Of a DNA stretch of 23,831 bases, positions 16,701-23,619 are shown piece by piece. The stretch comes from DASZXJ01 sp035545895 (GTDB lineage Bacteria > Planctomycetota > Phycisphaerae > Tepidisphaerales > Tepidisphaeraceae). The notes below the pieces were generated by a model, which was not told the origin of the DNA, ran no database searches, and was given only the letters and a program-made list of their open reading frames with translations. The stretch lies in NCBI GenBank assembly GCA_035545895.1, contig DASZXJ010000063.1:1-23831 (forward strand). The letters run 5' to 3'. The position numbers and the translations under genes are program-made. Numbering within the stretch: position 1 is the first letter of the stretch; each line of letters starts with the position of its first letter.

Positions 16701-17357
16701 AGTTCCCCGCAATTTTGGCGCATCGGGTGTTAGAGCGCGCTCGCGATGTGCCTTAATGGCCGATTCATCGATGAGTTGCCGCAGGATCGCGTCATCCATG
16801 ACCTGGATTTTCGCGACTTCATGACTCGTGCGGAACCCATCAAAGAAATGCAGGAAGGGTACGCGGCTTCGCAATGTGGCCGCGTGAGAAATGAGCGCCA
16901 TGTCGTGCGCTTCCTGCACGCTGGCCGAGCACAGCATGGCAAAGCCGGTCTGGCGGCAGGCCATCACGTCGGAATGATCGCCGAAAATCGAAAGCGCATG
17001 CGTGGCAAGCGTTCGCGCGGTGACGTGCATGACGAACGGCGTCAATTCGCCGGCGATCTTGTACATATTGGGAATCATCAGCAGCAGGCCCTGGCTGGCG
17101 GTGAACGTCGTTGCCAATGAACCAGCCTGTAATGCGCCATGCACAGCGCCGGCTGCGCCGCCTTCAGATTGCATTTCAGTAATGCTGGGAACATTTCCCC
17201 AAAGATTTTTCTTGTTTTGGGAAGCCCATTCATCCGAAAATTCGCCCATCGGAGAAGAGGGCGTAATCGGATAGATCGCAATTACTTCGCTGCTGCGGTA
17301 TGCAATTGAAGCAACCGCCTCATTCGCATCCATGGTCGCCATTACTGCGTTATTCAT
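13773..17357 (-). CDS. nifJ: Pyruvate:ferredoxin (flavodoxin) oxidoreductase
   Basis: A full-length 1194-residue single-chain PFOR, which oxidises pyruvate with CoA to acetyl-CoA and CO2 and reduces ferredoxin or flavodoxin. In order: the pyruvate-binding domain with YPITPSSPMGE (29-39) and EMQSEGGAAGA; the CoA-binding and linker domains; two [4Fe-4S] ferredoxin sites near 692-703 (CIQCNKCAMVC) and 748-760 (CTGCKLCVAVC); the third cluster's CSGCGETPY near 820; and the TPP site GDGWAYDIGYGG near 972 followed by YSNTGGQQSKSTPMG. All look intact. GAGGAAAGAC precedes the ATG. The gene is preceded by the small Cys-rich gene and followed directly by the dihydroorotate-dehydrogenase-like gene. Confidence 0.97.
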   Translation of the reverse strand: MNNAVMATMDANEAVASIAYRSSEVIAIYPITPSSPMGEFSDEWASQNKKNLWGNVPSITEMQSEGGAAGAVHGALQAGSLATTFTASQGLLLMIPNMYKIAGELTPFVMHVTARTLATHALSIFGDHSDVMACRQTGFAMLCSASVQEAHDMALISHAATLRSRVPFLHFFDGFRTSHEVAKIQVMDDAILRQLIDESAIKAHRERALTPDAPKLRGTAQNPDAFFQAREACNGFYTACPQAVKDAMAKFAQITGRKYELFQYVGSPDAERIIVIMGSGAETVDQTVQRMQERYGEKLGVLKVRLFRPWSNQDFVKALPKNVRKIAVLDRTKEPGSIGEPLYQDIVTALREARDTGLLAGEPVVVGGRYGLSSKEFTPSMVKAVFDNLKNATPKNHFTIGIMDDVTHTSLDYDPDLNMESDDVVKAVFFGLGADGTVGANKNSIKIIGEETDNFAQGYFVYDSKKSGAITISHLRFGPRPIRSAYLITKANFVASHQFNFLEKYDVLDYAAPGATFLLNSPFGKDEVWDQLPREVQQYIVEKKLKFYVIDAYKVAKDTGMGGRINTIMQTCFFAISGVLPREEAITQIKKAIQKTYGKKGKEIVEKNFAAVDHTLAHLFEVQVPGKVTSSIKMPPIVSDEAPDFVKKVSALMLANKGDLLPVSAFPVDGTWPLATTQWEKRNIATEIPVWDSSICIQCNKCAMVCPHAAIRAKVYPGESLAGAPETFKSNDYKAPDFKGSKFTIQVAPEDCTGCKLCVAVCPAKDKSNPKHKALDMAPQMPLRQPEKENYRFFLNLPEVDRTAVRLDVKGTQFLQPLFEYSGACSGCGETPYVKLLTQLFGDRAIISNATGCSSIYGGNLPTTPYCTNKDGRGPAWANSLFEDNAEFGLGFRLAINSHKEISTALLKGLAPQIGENLVREILESKQDDEASIAAQRKRIEALRLKLKSIQTADARILEQLADYLVRKSVWILGGDGWAYDIGYGGLDHVLASGHDVNVLVLDTEVYSNTGGQQSKSTPMGASAKFAAAGKSMPKKDLGLMAMAYGNVYVARIAFGAKDVQTVKAFTEAESYRGPSLIIAYSHCIAHGYDLGFGLEQQRLAVESGYWPLYRYDPRRAGVDQSPLQIDSNPPKARLAEFVKNETRFRMVERQDPERFRRLLAESDTHAARRLALYQELAKPLSVGNGGNGASKEN

Positions 17358-17397
17358 GTCTTTCCTCTGAAATTACAAACATCAAAAATGCAGGTCA

Positions 17398-17418
17398 TTC
17401 AAATCTCTATTTCAAATC
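17398..17418. repeat. Short direct repeat before the PFOR gene
   Basis: The octamer TTCAAATC (GATTTGAA on the coding strand) occurs at 17398-17405 and 17411-17418, a 13-base period, in the 67-base gap between the Cys-rich gene and nifJ. It could be a regulator site or chance in an A/T-rich spacer. Confidence 0.3.
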
Positions 17419-17424
17419 CCATGC

Positions 17425-17802
17425 CTAGCACGGCGTCTGATTCGCCGGACGATGGGATATCCGATTCAAAAGCTTCTCAAGAATCAGAATCAGTTCACCC
17501 GAGTAGCGGCTCAGCGGGCAAGCCCTGGTGAGTCGGTCAGCACAAAAGTCTCCTGCCGACGGGCTGATGTCGCACGAACTGCACACCGTTTTTTGCATCA
17601 GTTCGTCAGGCGAGAGTTTCTCGTCCCGCTTTGCTGCCGCCAGCAATTGTGGGAGGTGGCTGAAGATGGCGCATTCGCCCTCACACTGTCGAGGGATGCT
17701 TGAATCCAGCGATTCACTTCCAACAGGCCGCTGATAGCACTTCGTGCATATCGCTGCGCGAACGGCCGTTCGTGTGAGTTCGATGAGAGGCTTGTTTTGC
17801 AT
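17425..17802 (-). CDS. Small Cys-rich protein of unknown function
   Basis: A 125-residue protein that I do not recognise as a named family. It has nine cysteines in an ordered pattern: CTKC (19, 22), CEGEC (40, 44), CSSC (74, 77), Cys87 (SAGDFC), Cys95 (ACPLSRY) and a terminal Cys125. This spacing suggests binding of zinc or one or two Fe-S clusters, though no standard ferredoxin signature is present. There is no signal peptide or membrane segment. The ATG at 17800-17802 has GGGAG 6 bases upstream and begins 16 bases after the acetyl-CoA synthetase gene. PFOR follows 67 bases later. The gene is therefore wedged between the enzymes that make and consume acetyl-CoA, which suggests an accessory or regulatory role there (inference). 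Confidence 0.8.
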   Translation of the reverse strand: MQNKPLIELTRTAVRAAICTKCYQRPVGSESLDSSIPRQCEGECAIFSHLPQLLAAAKRDEKLSPDELMQKTVCSSCDISPSAGDFCADRLTRACPLSRYSGELILILEKLLNRISHRPANQTPC

Positions 17803-17818
17803 GACCTGCTCCCTTGGA

Positions 17819-20572
17819 CTAGAGTCGAAGTTCCGCGCGGGTCGCAGAATCTCCTTCGATCGCTGTCAGTGTAAATCCAGCCTTTTGACAGATGCTCAAC
17901 ATCGCCGTGTTGTCAGCGAGAATTTCGCCGGTCACTCGTTCGACCTTTTCCTCACGCGCGACTCGGAGCAAAGACTGCATCAGAACCGTGCCCAAACCGG
18001 CATGTTGGCATGTATCGCTGACAATGATTGCAAACTCGGCATCGTTCGTGCCGCGCAACTTGCTGAGCCTGGCAACACCGACGATTTCGTGTTTGTTGTC
18101 GGCCAAGTTGATTCGGTCCGCCACCAGGGCAATTTGACTGTCATAGTCACTCAGGCAGACGCGGACGAGCCGCTCGTGCGAAATGCGCTGGCCAAGGCTC
18201 ATCGCACAGAAATATCGCGAGCGAACGCTTTGCTCGGACAGTCCCTGGTGGAACTGCACCATCAGCGGTTCATCTTCCGGGCGGATTGGTCGCAATGTGA
18301 TTTTGCTTCCATCACGCAACGTGACGGAATTCATATGTTGTCGCGGATACGGGCGAATCGCGGGGCGTCGCAATTTCTCAACCGGAGTGTTGAGATCGTG
18401 CAGAATCGCGCGGGCGTCCAGACCCATCAGTCCCTGTGGCGATGCGAGCAACGGATTGATTTCCACTTCCTTCAACCAAGGTTGGTCGGTCACAAGTTGG
18501 CTAAAGCGTACGATGGTCCGTTCGAGTTCGGCCTGATCGATGCCTTTGCTGCCGCGAACGCCTTTGAGCGCTGCGTAGATTCGCGTTTGCTCCATCATGC
18601 GACGCGCCAGGACGTCATTCAGCGGCGGCAATCCAAGGGCGCGATCCTTGAAGATTTCGACCAGCTTTCCGCCCAGGCCGAACAGGATCACCGGGCCAAA
18701 TTGGCCGTCGCACGAACTGCCCAGGATCAGTTCCTGCCCGTCATTCTGAATCATTCGTTGTACGGTGACGCCTTCGAAATGGTGCTCGCCCGCGGCGCGG
18801 GTCACGTTGGCTTTGATCGTCTGGAACGCCTGGGTAACGGCGGCAGCGTCCTTCAGATTCAACTGAACGCCGCCCACGTCACTTTTGTGGGTCAGCGTGT
18901 GGGACAACAGCTTGAGGACGACGGGATAGCCGATCTTGTTGGCAGCAGCCGCAGCCGCCTCGGCCGAATTTGCCGTGTGCGTTCGCGTGACAGGAATTCC
19001 ATAAGCCGACAAAAGTTCCTTGGTTTCGGCTTCAGTCAGAATTGTGCGTTTTTCAGCACGAGCGCCGTCGATGATGCGCGAGGCTTCGGCGGCGGCGGAG
19101 GGAAGCCCTTCCATGCTTTCGCCAATGGCGGGGGTTTCGTAAAGGGACTTCAGATTCTCCGCATACCGCCACATGTAATTGAAGGCGCGAGCGGCGCTGT
19201 CGGGGAAATCGAAGGTGGCAATCGAAGCTTTATTGAGAATCGCCTTGCCTTCTTCGACGGTGTCGGCGCCCATCCAACTGGCGAGCACGGGTTTACCAAG
19301 CCCGGCAGCGGTGTGGCGCAACTTTTCGGCAATGCCGGTGGGGTCGGTCATGTCCTGCGGGGTGAGAATGACGAGCAATCCATCATTGCCCGGATCGCGG
19401 CCGACAATGTCGAGAACCTTGGAATAGCGGTCCGCGCCGCCATCGCCAAGCAAATCGACCGGATTGCCGCGGCTCCAGTGGGGAGGCAATGCTTGATTGA
19501 GTTCGGTGATCGTTTGATCGGAGAGCTTGGCCAGCTCGCCACCTCCGCCAACGAGCGCATCGGTTGCGAGTACCCCCGGGCCGCCCGCGTTGGTTACGAT
19601 CGCCATGCGCTTGCCGGCGGGGCGCGGCGCTCGAGCGAGCACCTCAGCCATGTAAAACAGATCGGAGATGCGATCAACGCGCAATACGCCGGCGCGGCGG
19701 AATGCGGCTTCGAGCACTTCGTCGCTGCCCGTGAGTGCGCCGGTATGAGAAGCGGCGGCCTTGGCGGCGGCGGCCGTGCGGCCGGTCTTGATCACGATGA
19801 TCGGCTTGGTCAGCGCGACTTCCCGGGCGGCCGACATGAACGATTGCACGTCGCCAATCGATTCCATGTAAATCAGAATGCTTTGTGTCTCGGGATCATC
19901 GCCAAAATAGTCGATCAAATCCCCCCAGTTGACATCGAGCATCGATCCAGTTGATACGAATGAGCTGAAACCCACTTTTTCACGCAGGCTCCAGTCCAAG
20001 ACCGCGGTGCACAGTGCGCCGCTTTGGCTGAGGAACGCGACCTTGCCCGGCCTGGCGATGCCGGCGGCGAACGTCGCGTTAAGCCCATGATGCGGGCTCA
20101 TCACGCCCAGGCAGTTGGGGCCAATCAAACGCATGTTCGCGCCGCGAGCGATTTTCAGTATTCGATCCTCAAGAACCGCGCCCGGCTCGCCCATTTCGCG
20201 GAAACCGGCGGAAATCACGATGGCGGCGCTCACGCCGGCGGCGGCGCAGCGTTCGATCACGCCGGGCACTGCCGATGCGGGAGTGCAAACAACCGCCAGA
20301 TCAACCTGCTCGGGCAAATCCTTAAGGTCCGGCCAGCATTGCACCCCCAGCACGCTGCGGCGCTTGGGATTGACCGGATAGACCGGCCCGCCAAACGGGC
20401 TGCGAAGCAAGTTGCTCATCACCGTTCGGCCGACGCTTCCGACGGTTTCAGTCGCGCCCACCACCGCGACGCTGCGCGGAAGAAATATTTTGTCCAAAGC
20501 GCACGGAGGCCGTGTGGCCGAATTGCGCTGGCCGCCTTGCTGGGGGTTGTCGATCACTAATGCCTGATTCAT
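17819..20572 (-). CDS. ADP-forming acetyl-CoA synthetase fused to GNAT acetyltransferase
   Basis: A 917-residue protein with, in order: a CoA-binding Rossmann domain (about 26-160, VAVVGATE), succinyl-CoA-synthetase-like domains (about 170-470), an ATP-grasp domain (about 505-730) and a C-terminal GNAT domain (about 748-917, with LRPIRPEDE and HAGLGTVLM). Both histidines needed for the acyl-CoA to acyl-phosphate to ADP relay appear present: His276 in SHTGAL and His562 in THKSDVGGV. The architecture is that of Pat/PatZ-type lysine acetyltransferases, whose synthetase part is usually considered inactive; the preserved histidines argue that this one could also make ATP from acetyl-CoA. AGGAG lies 7 bases before the ATG. 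It follows the stress protein gene by 24 bases. Confidence 0.9.
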   Translation of the reverse strand: MNQALVIDNPQQGGQRNSATRPPCALDKIFLPRSVAVVGATETVGSVGRTVMSNLLRSPFGGPVYPVNPKRRSVLGVQCWPDLKDLPEQVDLAVVCTPASAVPGVIERCAAAGVSAAIVISAGFREMGEPGAVLEDRILKIARGANMRLIGPNCLGVMSPHHGLNATFAAGIARPGKVAFLSQSGALCTAVLDWSLREKVGFSSFVSTGSMLDVNWGDLIDYFGDDPETQSILIYMESIGDVQSFMSAAREVALTKPIIVIKTGRTAAAAKAAASHTGALTGSDEVLEAAFRRAGVLRVDRISDLFYMAEVLARAPRPAGKRMAIVTNAGGPGVLATDALVGGGGELAKLSDQTITELNQALPPHWSRGNPVDLLGDGGADRYSKVLDIVGRDPGNDGLLVILTPQDMTDPTGIAEKLRHTAAGLGKPVLASWMGADTVEEGKAILNKASIATFDFPDSAARAFNYMWRYAENLKSLYETPAIGESMEGLPSAAAEASRIIDGARAEKRTILTEAETKELLSAYGIPVTRTHTANSAEAAAAAANKIGYPVVLKLLSHTLTHKSDVGGVQLNLKDAAAVTQAFQTIKANVTRAAGEHHFEGVTVQRMIQNDGQELILGSSCDGQFGPVILFGLGGKLVEIFKDRALGLPPLNDVLARRMMEQTRIYAALKGVRGSKGIDQAELERTIVRFSQLVTDQPWLKEVEINPLLASPQGLMGLDARAILHDLNTPVEKLRRPAIRPYPRQHMNSVTLRDGSKITLRPIRPEDEPLMVQFHQGLSEQSVRSRYFCAMSLGQRISHERLVRVCLSDYDSQIALVADRINLADNKHEIVGVARLSKLRGTNDAEFAIIVSDTCQHAGLGTVLMQSLLRVAREEKVERVTGEILADNTAMLSICQKAGFTLTAIEGDSATRAELRL

Positions 20573-20596
20573 GTATCGCTCCTAAAACTTGTCTCG

Positions 20597-21064
20597 TTAA
20601 ATCGCCGCTGCGCTGGATTGCGGTTCGCCGATTCGCGCATCAGCGCGTAATGCCATCACCGGGCACGGCGCTCGCCGAATGACGGCGTCCGCGGTCGTGC
20701 CCAGAAGAAAATGTCCCGATCGCCCACGGCTGTCATTGCCGATCACGATCAAGTCCGCGTTCCATTCCCTGGCGGCGGAAATAATCGCGCCGGCGGGCTC
20801 GCCTTCCACAACAATCTGCTCGCATTTCAGCGACGCCGGCAGTCGAGACATCGTCGAGGCCATCAATCGTTCACCGTCCCGGCGAAGCTGGCCAAGTATG
20901 TTCTGATTGGGGGTTCCCAGTTCGGGCATGTAGGCGGCCGTGACATCGATAACGTGCAATATCGCCAGTCGAGCGCGAACCTGCATTGCAAGCTCCACCG
21001 CCGCTTCAACCGCACGCGCCGCAGGTTTGCCATTGTCTATGGGAATGAGAATTCGTTTCAGCAT
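20597..21064 (-). CDS. Universal stress protein, UspA family
   Basis: A 155-residue single Usp domain. It starts KRILIPIDNGKPA (strand one and the first nucleotide loop), contains AILHVID (34-40), and ends with IVIGNDSRGRSGHFLLGTTAD (about 106-126) and CPVMAL, the region that binds ATP in this family. The glycine spacing differs slightly from the textbook G-2x-G-9x-G(S/T), so ATP binding is probable but not certain. No transmembrane segment. It heads the fermentation gene series after a 248-base gap, a position typical of Usp genes in oxygen-limitation regulons. Confidence 0.92.
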   Translation of the reverse strand: MLKRILIPIDNGKPAARAVEAAVELAMQVRARLAILHVIDVTAAYMPELGTPNQNILGQLRRDGERLMASTMSRLPASLKCEQIVVEGEPAGAIISAAREWNADLIVIGNDSRGRSGHFLLGTTADAVIRRAPCPVMALRADARIGEPQSSAAAI

Positions 21065-21312
21065 GGCTTCCTCTGCGTCAAGTGTGCAATCACATCACTA
21101 CAGCATCGTCCGTTTAGGAGGTCGCGACGGCGTTAAACGGTTTCGAGCAGCGCCAAGTGTGCCGACCGAGCACCAAGTCCGCTGCATAAATGCGACTGCA
21201 TGCAATAATCTTCGGATTAAACCGGATTGGTAGAAATCAGGCGGGAGGCTGCTATTGAAGTGGAATACTTGTCCGGTCTGGGCATAGGGGCTTTGACCTA
21301 TGGCAGTTTCGC
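21065..21312 (-). promoter_or_regulatory. Gap upstream of the stress protein gene, possible promoter
   Basis: A 248-base gap between the response regulator stop and the universal stress protein start, and the most likely promoter region for the downstream fermentation genes. It contains the inverted repeat CATAGG-N8-CCTATG at 21283-21302, whose 20-base size suits a dimeric LuxR/NarL-type regulator, although it lies about 220 bases from the start codon. No convincing -10/-35 pair was found by eye. No gene is apparent here. Confidence 0.35.
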
Positions 21313-21978
21313 TCAAGTGTTGCGCGACTCGATTGCATAGCGCAACAGGTCGTTGCTGGTCTTTAGACCCAGTTTTTGCTTGATGTGATCCTTGTGCGTT
21401 TCGATGGTCTTGGGGCTCAGGAATAGCGATTCTGCGATGGCTTTTACGCTGTGACCCTGGCCGATCATGCGAAAAATCTGAAGTTCCCGGTCGCTGAGCC
21501 GCTCCAGGGGGGCTCCATCGGAGGTCGTGCGGCTGCCGGAGAAGCTGCGGAGCAGTTTCGAAGCGATCTTGTCGCTGAGGTATGTTTCGCCCTGAAGCAC
21601 TCGCCGAATGGCCGCCATGACGGTTTCCTGCGGTTCCTGCTTCATGACGTAGCCCATTGCCCCGGCTCGCAGGGCTCGTTCGGCATAAAGGGACTCATCG
21701 TGCATCGAGAGGATCAGAATCGCTATCTTCGGCCAGCGTTCGTGAATCTGGCGGCATAACTCGATGCCATCTCCGGAATTAAGCGTGATGTCCACAACCG
21801 CCACGTCGGGAACCGCATCGCTGATGGCTTTCATGGCGGCGGGGGGGCTGTCTGCCTCGCCACAGGTGACCAGGTCAGGCTGGTCATTGATCAATTCCGC
21901 CAATCCCTGACGAACGATGGCATGGTCGTCGATGATGATTACCTTTGCCCGACTTTGTGCACCCTGTTTGCTGGCCAT
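21313..21978 (-). CDS. NarL/FixJ-family response regulator
   Basis: A 221-residue two-domain regulator. The receiver domain (about 11-130) has the acidic pair Asp17-Asp18 (IIDDHA), the phospho-acceptor Asp63 (VVDITL), Ser95 (LILSMHD) and the lysine in YVMKQE. The C-terminal LuxR-type helix-turn-helix (about 155-215) shows LSDRELQIFRMIGQG and LSPKTIETHKDHIKQKLG. It should bind DNA as a phosphorylated dimer. GGAGG lies 9 bases before the ATG, and the gene starts 15 bases after the kinase gene, so the two form a cognate pair. Targets are unknown; the adjacent metabolic genes and cydA are the natural candidates. Confidence 0.94.
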   Translation of the reverse strand: MASKQGAQSRAKVIIIDDHAIVRQGLAELINDQPDLVTCGEADSPPAAMKAISDAVPDVAVVDITLNSGDGIELCRQIHERWPKIAILILSMHDESLYAERALRAGAMGYVMKQEPQETVMAAIRRVLQGETYLSDKIASKLLRSFSGSRTTSDGAPLERLSDRELQIFRMIGQGHSVKAIAESLFLSPKTIETHKDHIKQKLGLKTSNDLLRYAIESRNT

Positions 21979-21993
21979 ATATCTGTTCCTCCA

Positions 21994-23490
21994 TCATAAT
22001 ATGGAGGACTCACATGTCACAACCGTGCCGCCTCCCGGCGCGGACTGCATGGAAATCGACGCGTTAATAATGCCCGCCCGGTAATGCATGATCTGCAGGC
22101 CCATCCCCTTCGGAGCGTTGGGCAAAGGCGCGAACGGCGCACCATCGTTATAAATCTTTAGAATCAGAAAGCCGCCGGTTCTCGTCAGCGAAATCTTGAT
22201 TGTCGTGGCGTGGGCATGCTTGACCGCATTGTTACATGCTTCCTGGGCAATGCGGTAAAGATGAGTTGCCGCTGCCGTATCCTGTATTTCGATGGGCTGC
22301 GGACAATCAAACAGCACAGTAACCTTGAACAGGTCCTGGACACTGAGCGCCAATGCCTGCAAAGCGGACATCAGGCCGGTGGGCTTGGCTTCGACCGGTT
22401 GCAAGCCATGAGCAAGCGCGCGCGCCTGGCGAATGGCTTGCGTGACCAGATCCGCGATTTTGCCTGCGCTTTCGGCCTCGGGACCGCTTTTTGCAGCGAT
22501 TTTGTTCTGCAATGACCGTGTCTTAAATCCGATGCCGGTCAACAATTGTCCAAGGCTGTCATGCATGTCCTGGCCGATGTGTCGGCGTTCGCGATCGCTG
22601 ATTTCGAGCACTTCGCGTTCGAGCCGCTTGCGTTCGCTTAAATCCCGCACGATTCCAGTAAACAGGCGGCGATTGGCAAGCTTGACCTCGCTGACTGCCA
22701 GATCGGCCGGAAATGTCGTGCCGTTTTTTCGCCGCGCCAATACTTCGCGCCCAATTCCAATGATTCGGGGCACACCGGATCGAATGTAATTTTGAAGATA
22801 TATATCGTGACTGCTCTGATAGGGCTCAGGCATGAGCATGCTGACATTTTTGCCGATTACCTCGTCGGCCTTGTATCCGAATAGTCGCTGCGCGGCGTTA
22901 TTGAACGATTCGATCGATCCGTGGTCGCCGATGGTGATGATCGCATCGACGGCGGTATCCAGAATGGCCAGGGCTTTGGCTTCACTCTCCCCCAGCGCCT
23001 GCTCGATTTTTTTGCCCTGTGTAATGTCGCGGGCAATCAGCGAAGCTCCGACAATCCGAGCATCGCTATCGCGGATTGGAGAAATCATCAGCGAGACGAG
23101 AATGCGGGCACCGTCCATGCGGACCTGTTCGGTCTCGAAGTGCTGCATGACCTGACCCCGGCGGATCGTCTGCACGATTTGCGAGGTTTCATCGGTTCGA
23201 TCGGGTGAAGCAAGCATCGCCACCGAGCGGCCGCACGCCTCATCCTTGCTGTGACCGAAAATGCGTTCAGCAGCCCGATTCCATGTCACAATCGTCCCGT
23301 CGAGCTTGACTCCAATGATGGCATCGTTGGAATTTTCAACAATGGCGGCGAGTTTGGCATTGGCTTCTTCAGCGCGACGGCGATGCGCCATTTCCTGCTG
23401 AAGAAGCGCATTGACTTCAGCCAGCTTCTCCGAACTGGCACGCTCCTCTTTGGACATGGAATCGCCTTGATTGACCTTGCTTCTGGCCAC
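21994..23490 (-). CDS. PAS-PAS sensor histidine kinase with FixL-like haem PAS
   Basis: A 498-residue soluble sensor kinase with no membrane segments. An N-terminal coiled coil (about 14-45) is followed by PAS1 (about 46-158), PAS2 (about 172-288), a HisKA_3 dimerisation domain with phospho-acceptor His310 (QDMHDSLGQ) and a HATPase with N box (EACNNAVKHAHA) and G box (KGMGLQIM). PAS2 closely resembles FixL: MPEPYQSSHD places His228 at the haem-ligand position and IIGIGR places Arg248 at the distal arginine, with the same 20-residue spacing as His200/Arg220 of Bradyrhizobium FixL. I infer haem-based oxygen sensing. GTG 23488-23490 has AGGTGA upstream; ATG 23455-23457 is an alternative start. 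PAS1 shows no obvious cofactor ligand. Confidence 0.92.
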   Translation of the reverse strand: MARSKVNQGDSMSKEERASSEKLAEVNALLQQEMAHRRRAEEANAKLAAIVENSNDAIIGVKLDGTIVTWNRAAERIFGHSKDEACGRSVAMLASPDRTDETSQIVQTIRRGQVMQHFETEQVRMDGARILVSLMISPIRDSDARIVGASLIARDITQGKKIEQALGESEAKALAILDTAVDAIITIGDHGSIESFNNAAQRLFGYKADEVIGKNVSMLMPEPYQSSHDIYLQNYIRSGVPRIIGIGREVLARRKNGTTFPADLAVSEVKLANRRLFTGIVRDLSERKRLEREVLEISDRERRHIGQDMHDSLGQLLTGIGFKTRSLQNKIAAKSGPEAESAGKIADLVTQAIRQARALAHGLQPVEAKPTGLMSALQALALSVQDLFKVTVLFDCPQPIEIQDTAAATHLYRIAQEACNNAVKHAHATTIKISLTRTGGFLILKIYNDGAPFAPLPNAPKGMGLQIMHYRAGIINASISMQSAPGGGTVVTCESSIL

Positions 23491-23619
23491 TCAATCACCT
23501 GCTGAAAATTATACAAGTAGTTTTACATACCTTCTTCCATCCGGCAAATCACCGACTTGGAAAGTTGCCTTTGTTCCGATGGTAGTCGAACCGTGATTGG
23601 CCGAAAACAATTATTACAT
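23491..23619. promoter_or_regulatory. Divergent regulatory region between sensor kinase and cydA
   Basis: 129 bases separate the divergent starts of the kinase gene (minus) and the bd oxidase gene (plus), so both promoters must lie here or within the coding ends. Visible elements are the minus-strand TATAAT, the pair GGCAA/TTGCC spaced 17 bases apart (23532-23536 and 23564-23568, by inspection), and an imperfect TGATTG-N8-CAATTA. None matches a full FNR (TTGAT-N4-ATCAA) box. Confidence 0.4.
23508..23513 (-). promoter_or_regulatory. Candidate -10 box for the sensor kinase gene
   Basis: On the minus strand these bases read TATAAT, 17 bases before the GTG start of the kinase gene. The -35 position at 17-base spacing reads AAGAAG, so this is a candidate -10 only, perhaps needing an activator. 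Confidence 0.35.

Noticed and set aside
17744..19954. Long plus-strand open frame of over 700 codons opposite the acetyl-CoA synthetase gene
   Set aside because: It lies antisense to a clearly recognised protein, has no domain I recognise, and is typical of the mirrored frame in GC-rich coding DNA.
21150..21170. Possible sigma-54 promoter (GGCAC...GC) upstream of the stress protein gene
   Set aside because: The GG-N10-GC spacing is right but the -12 element reads GCGC instead of TTGC, too weak to report as a feature.
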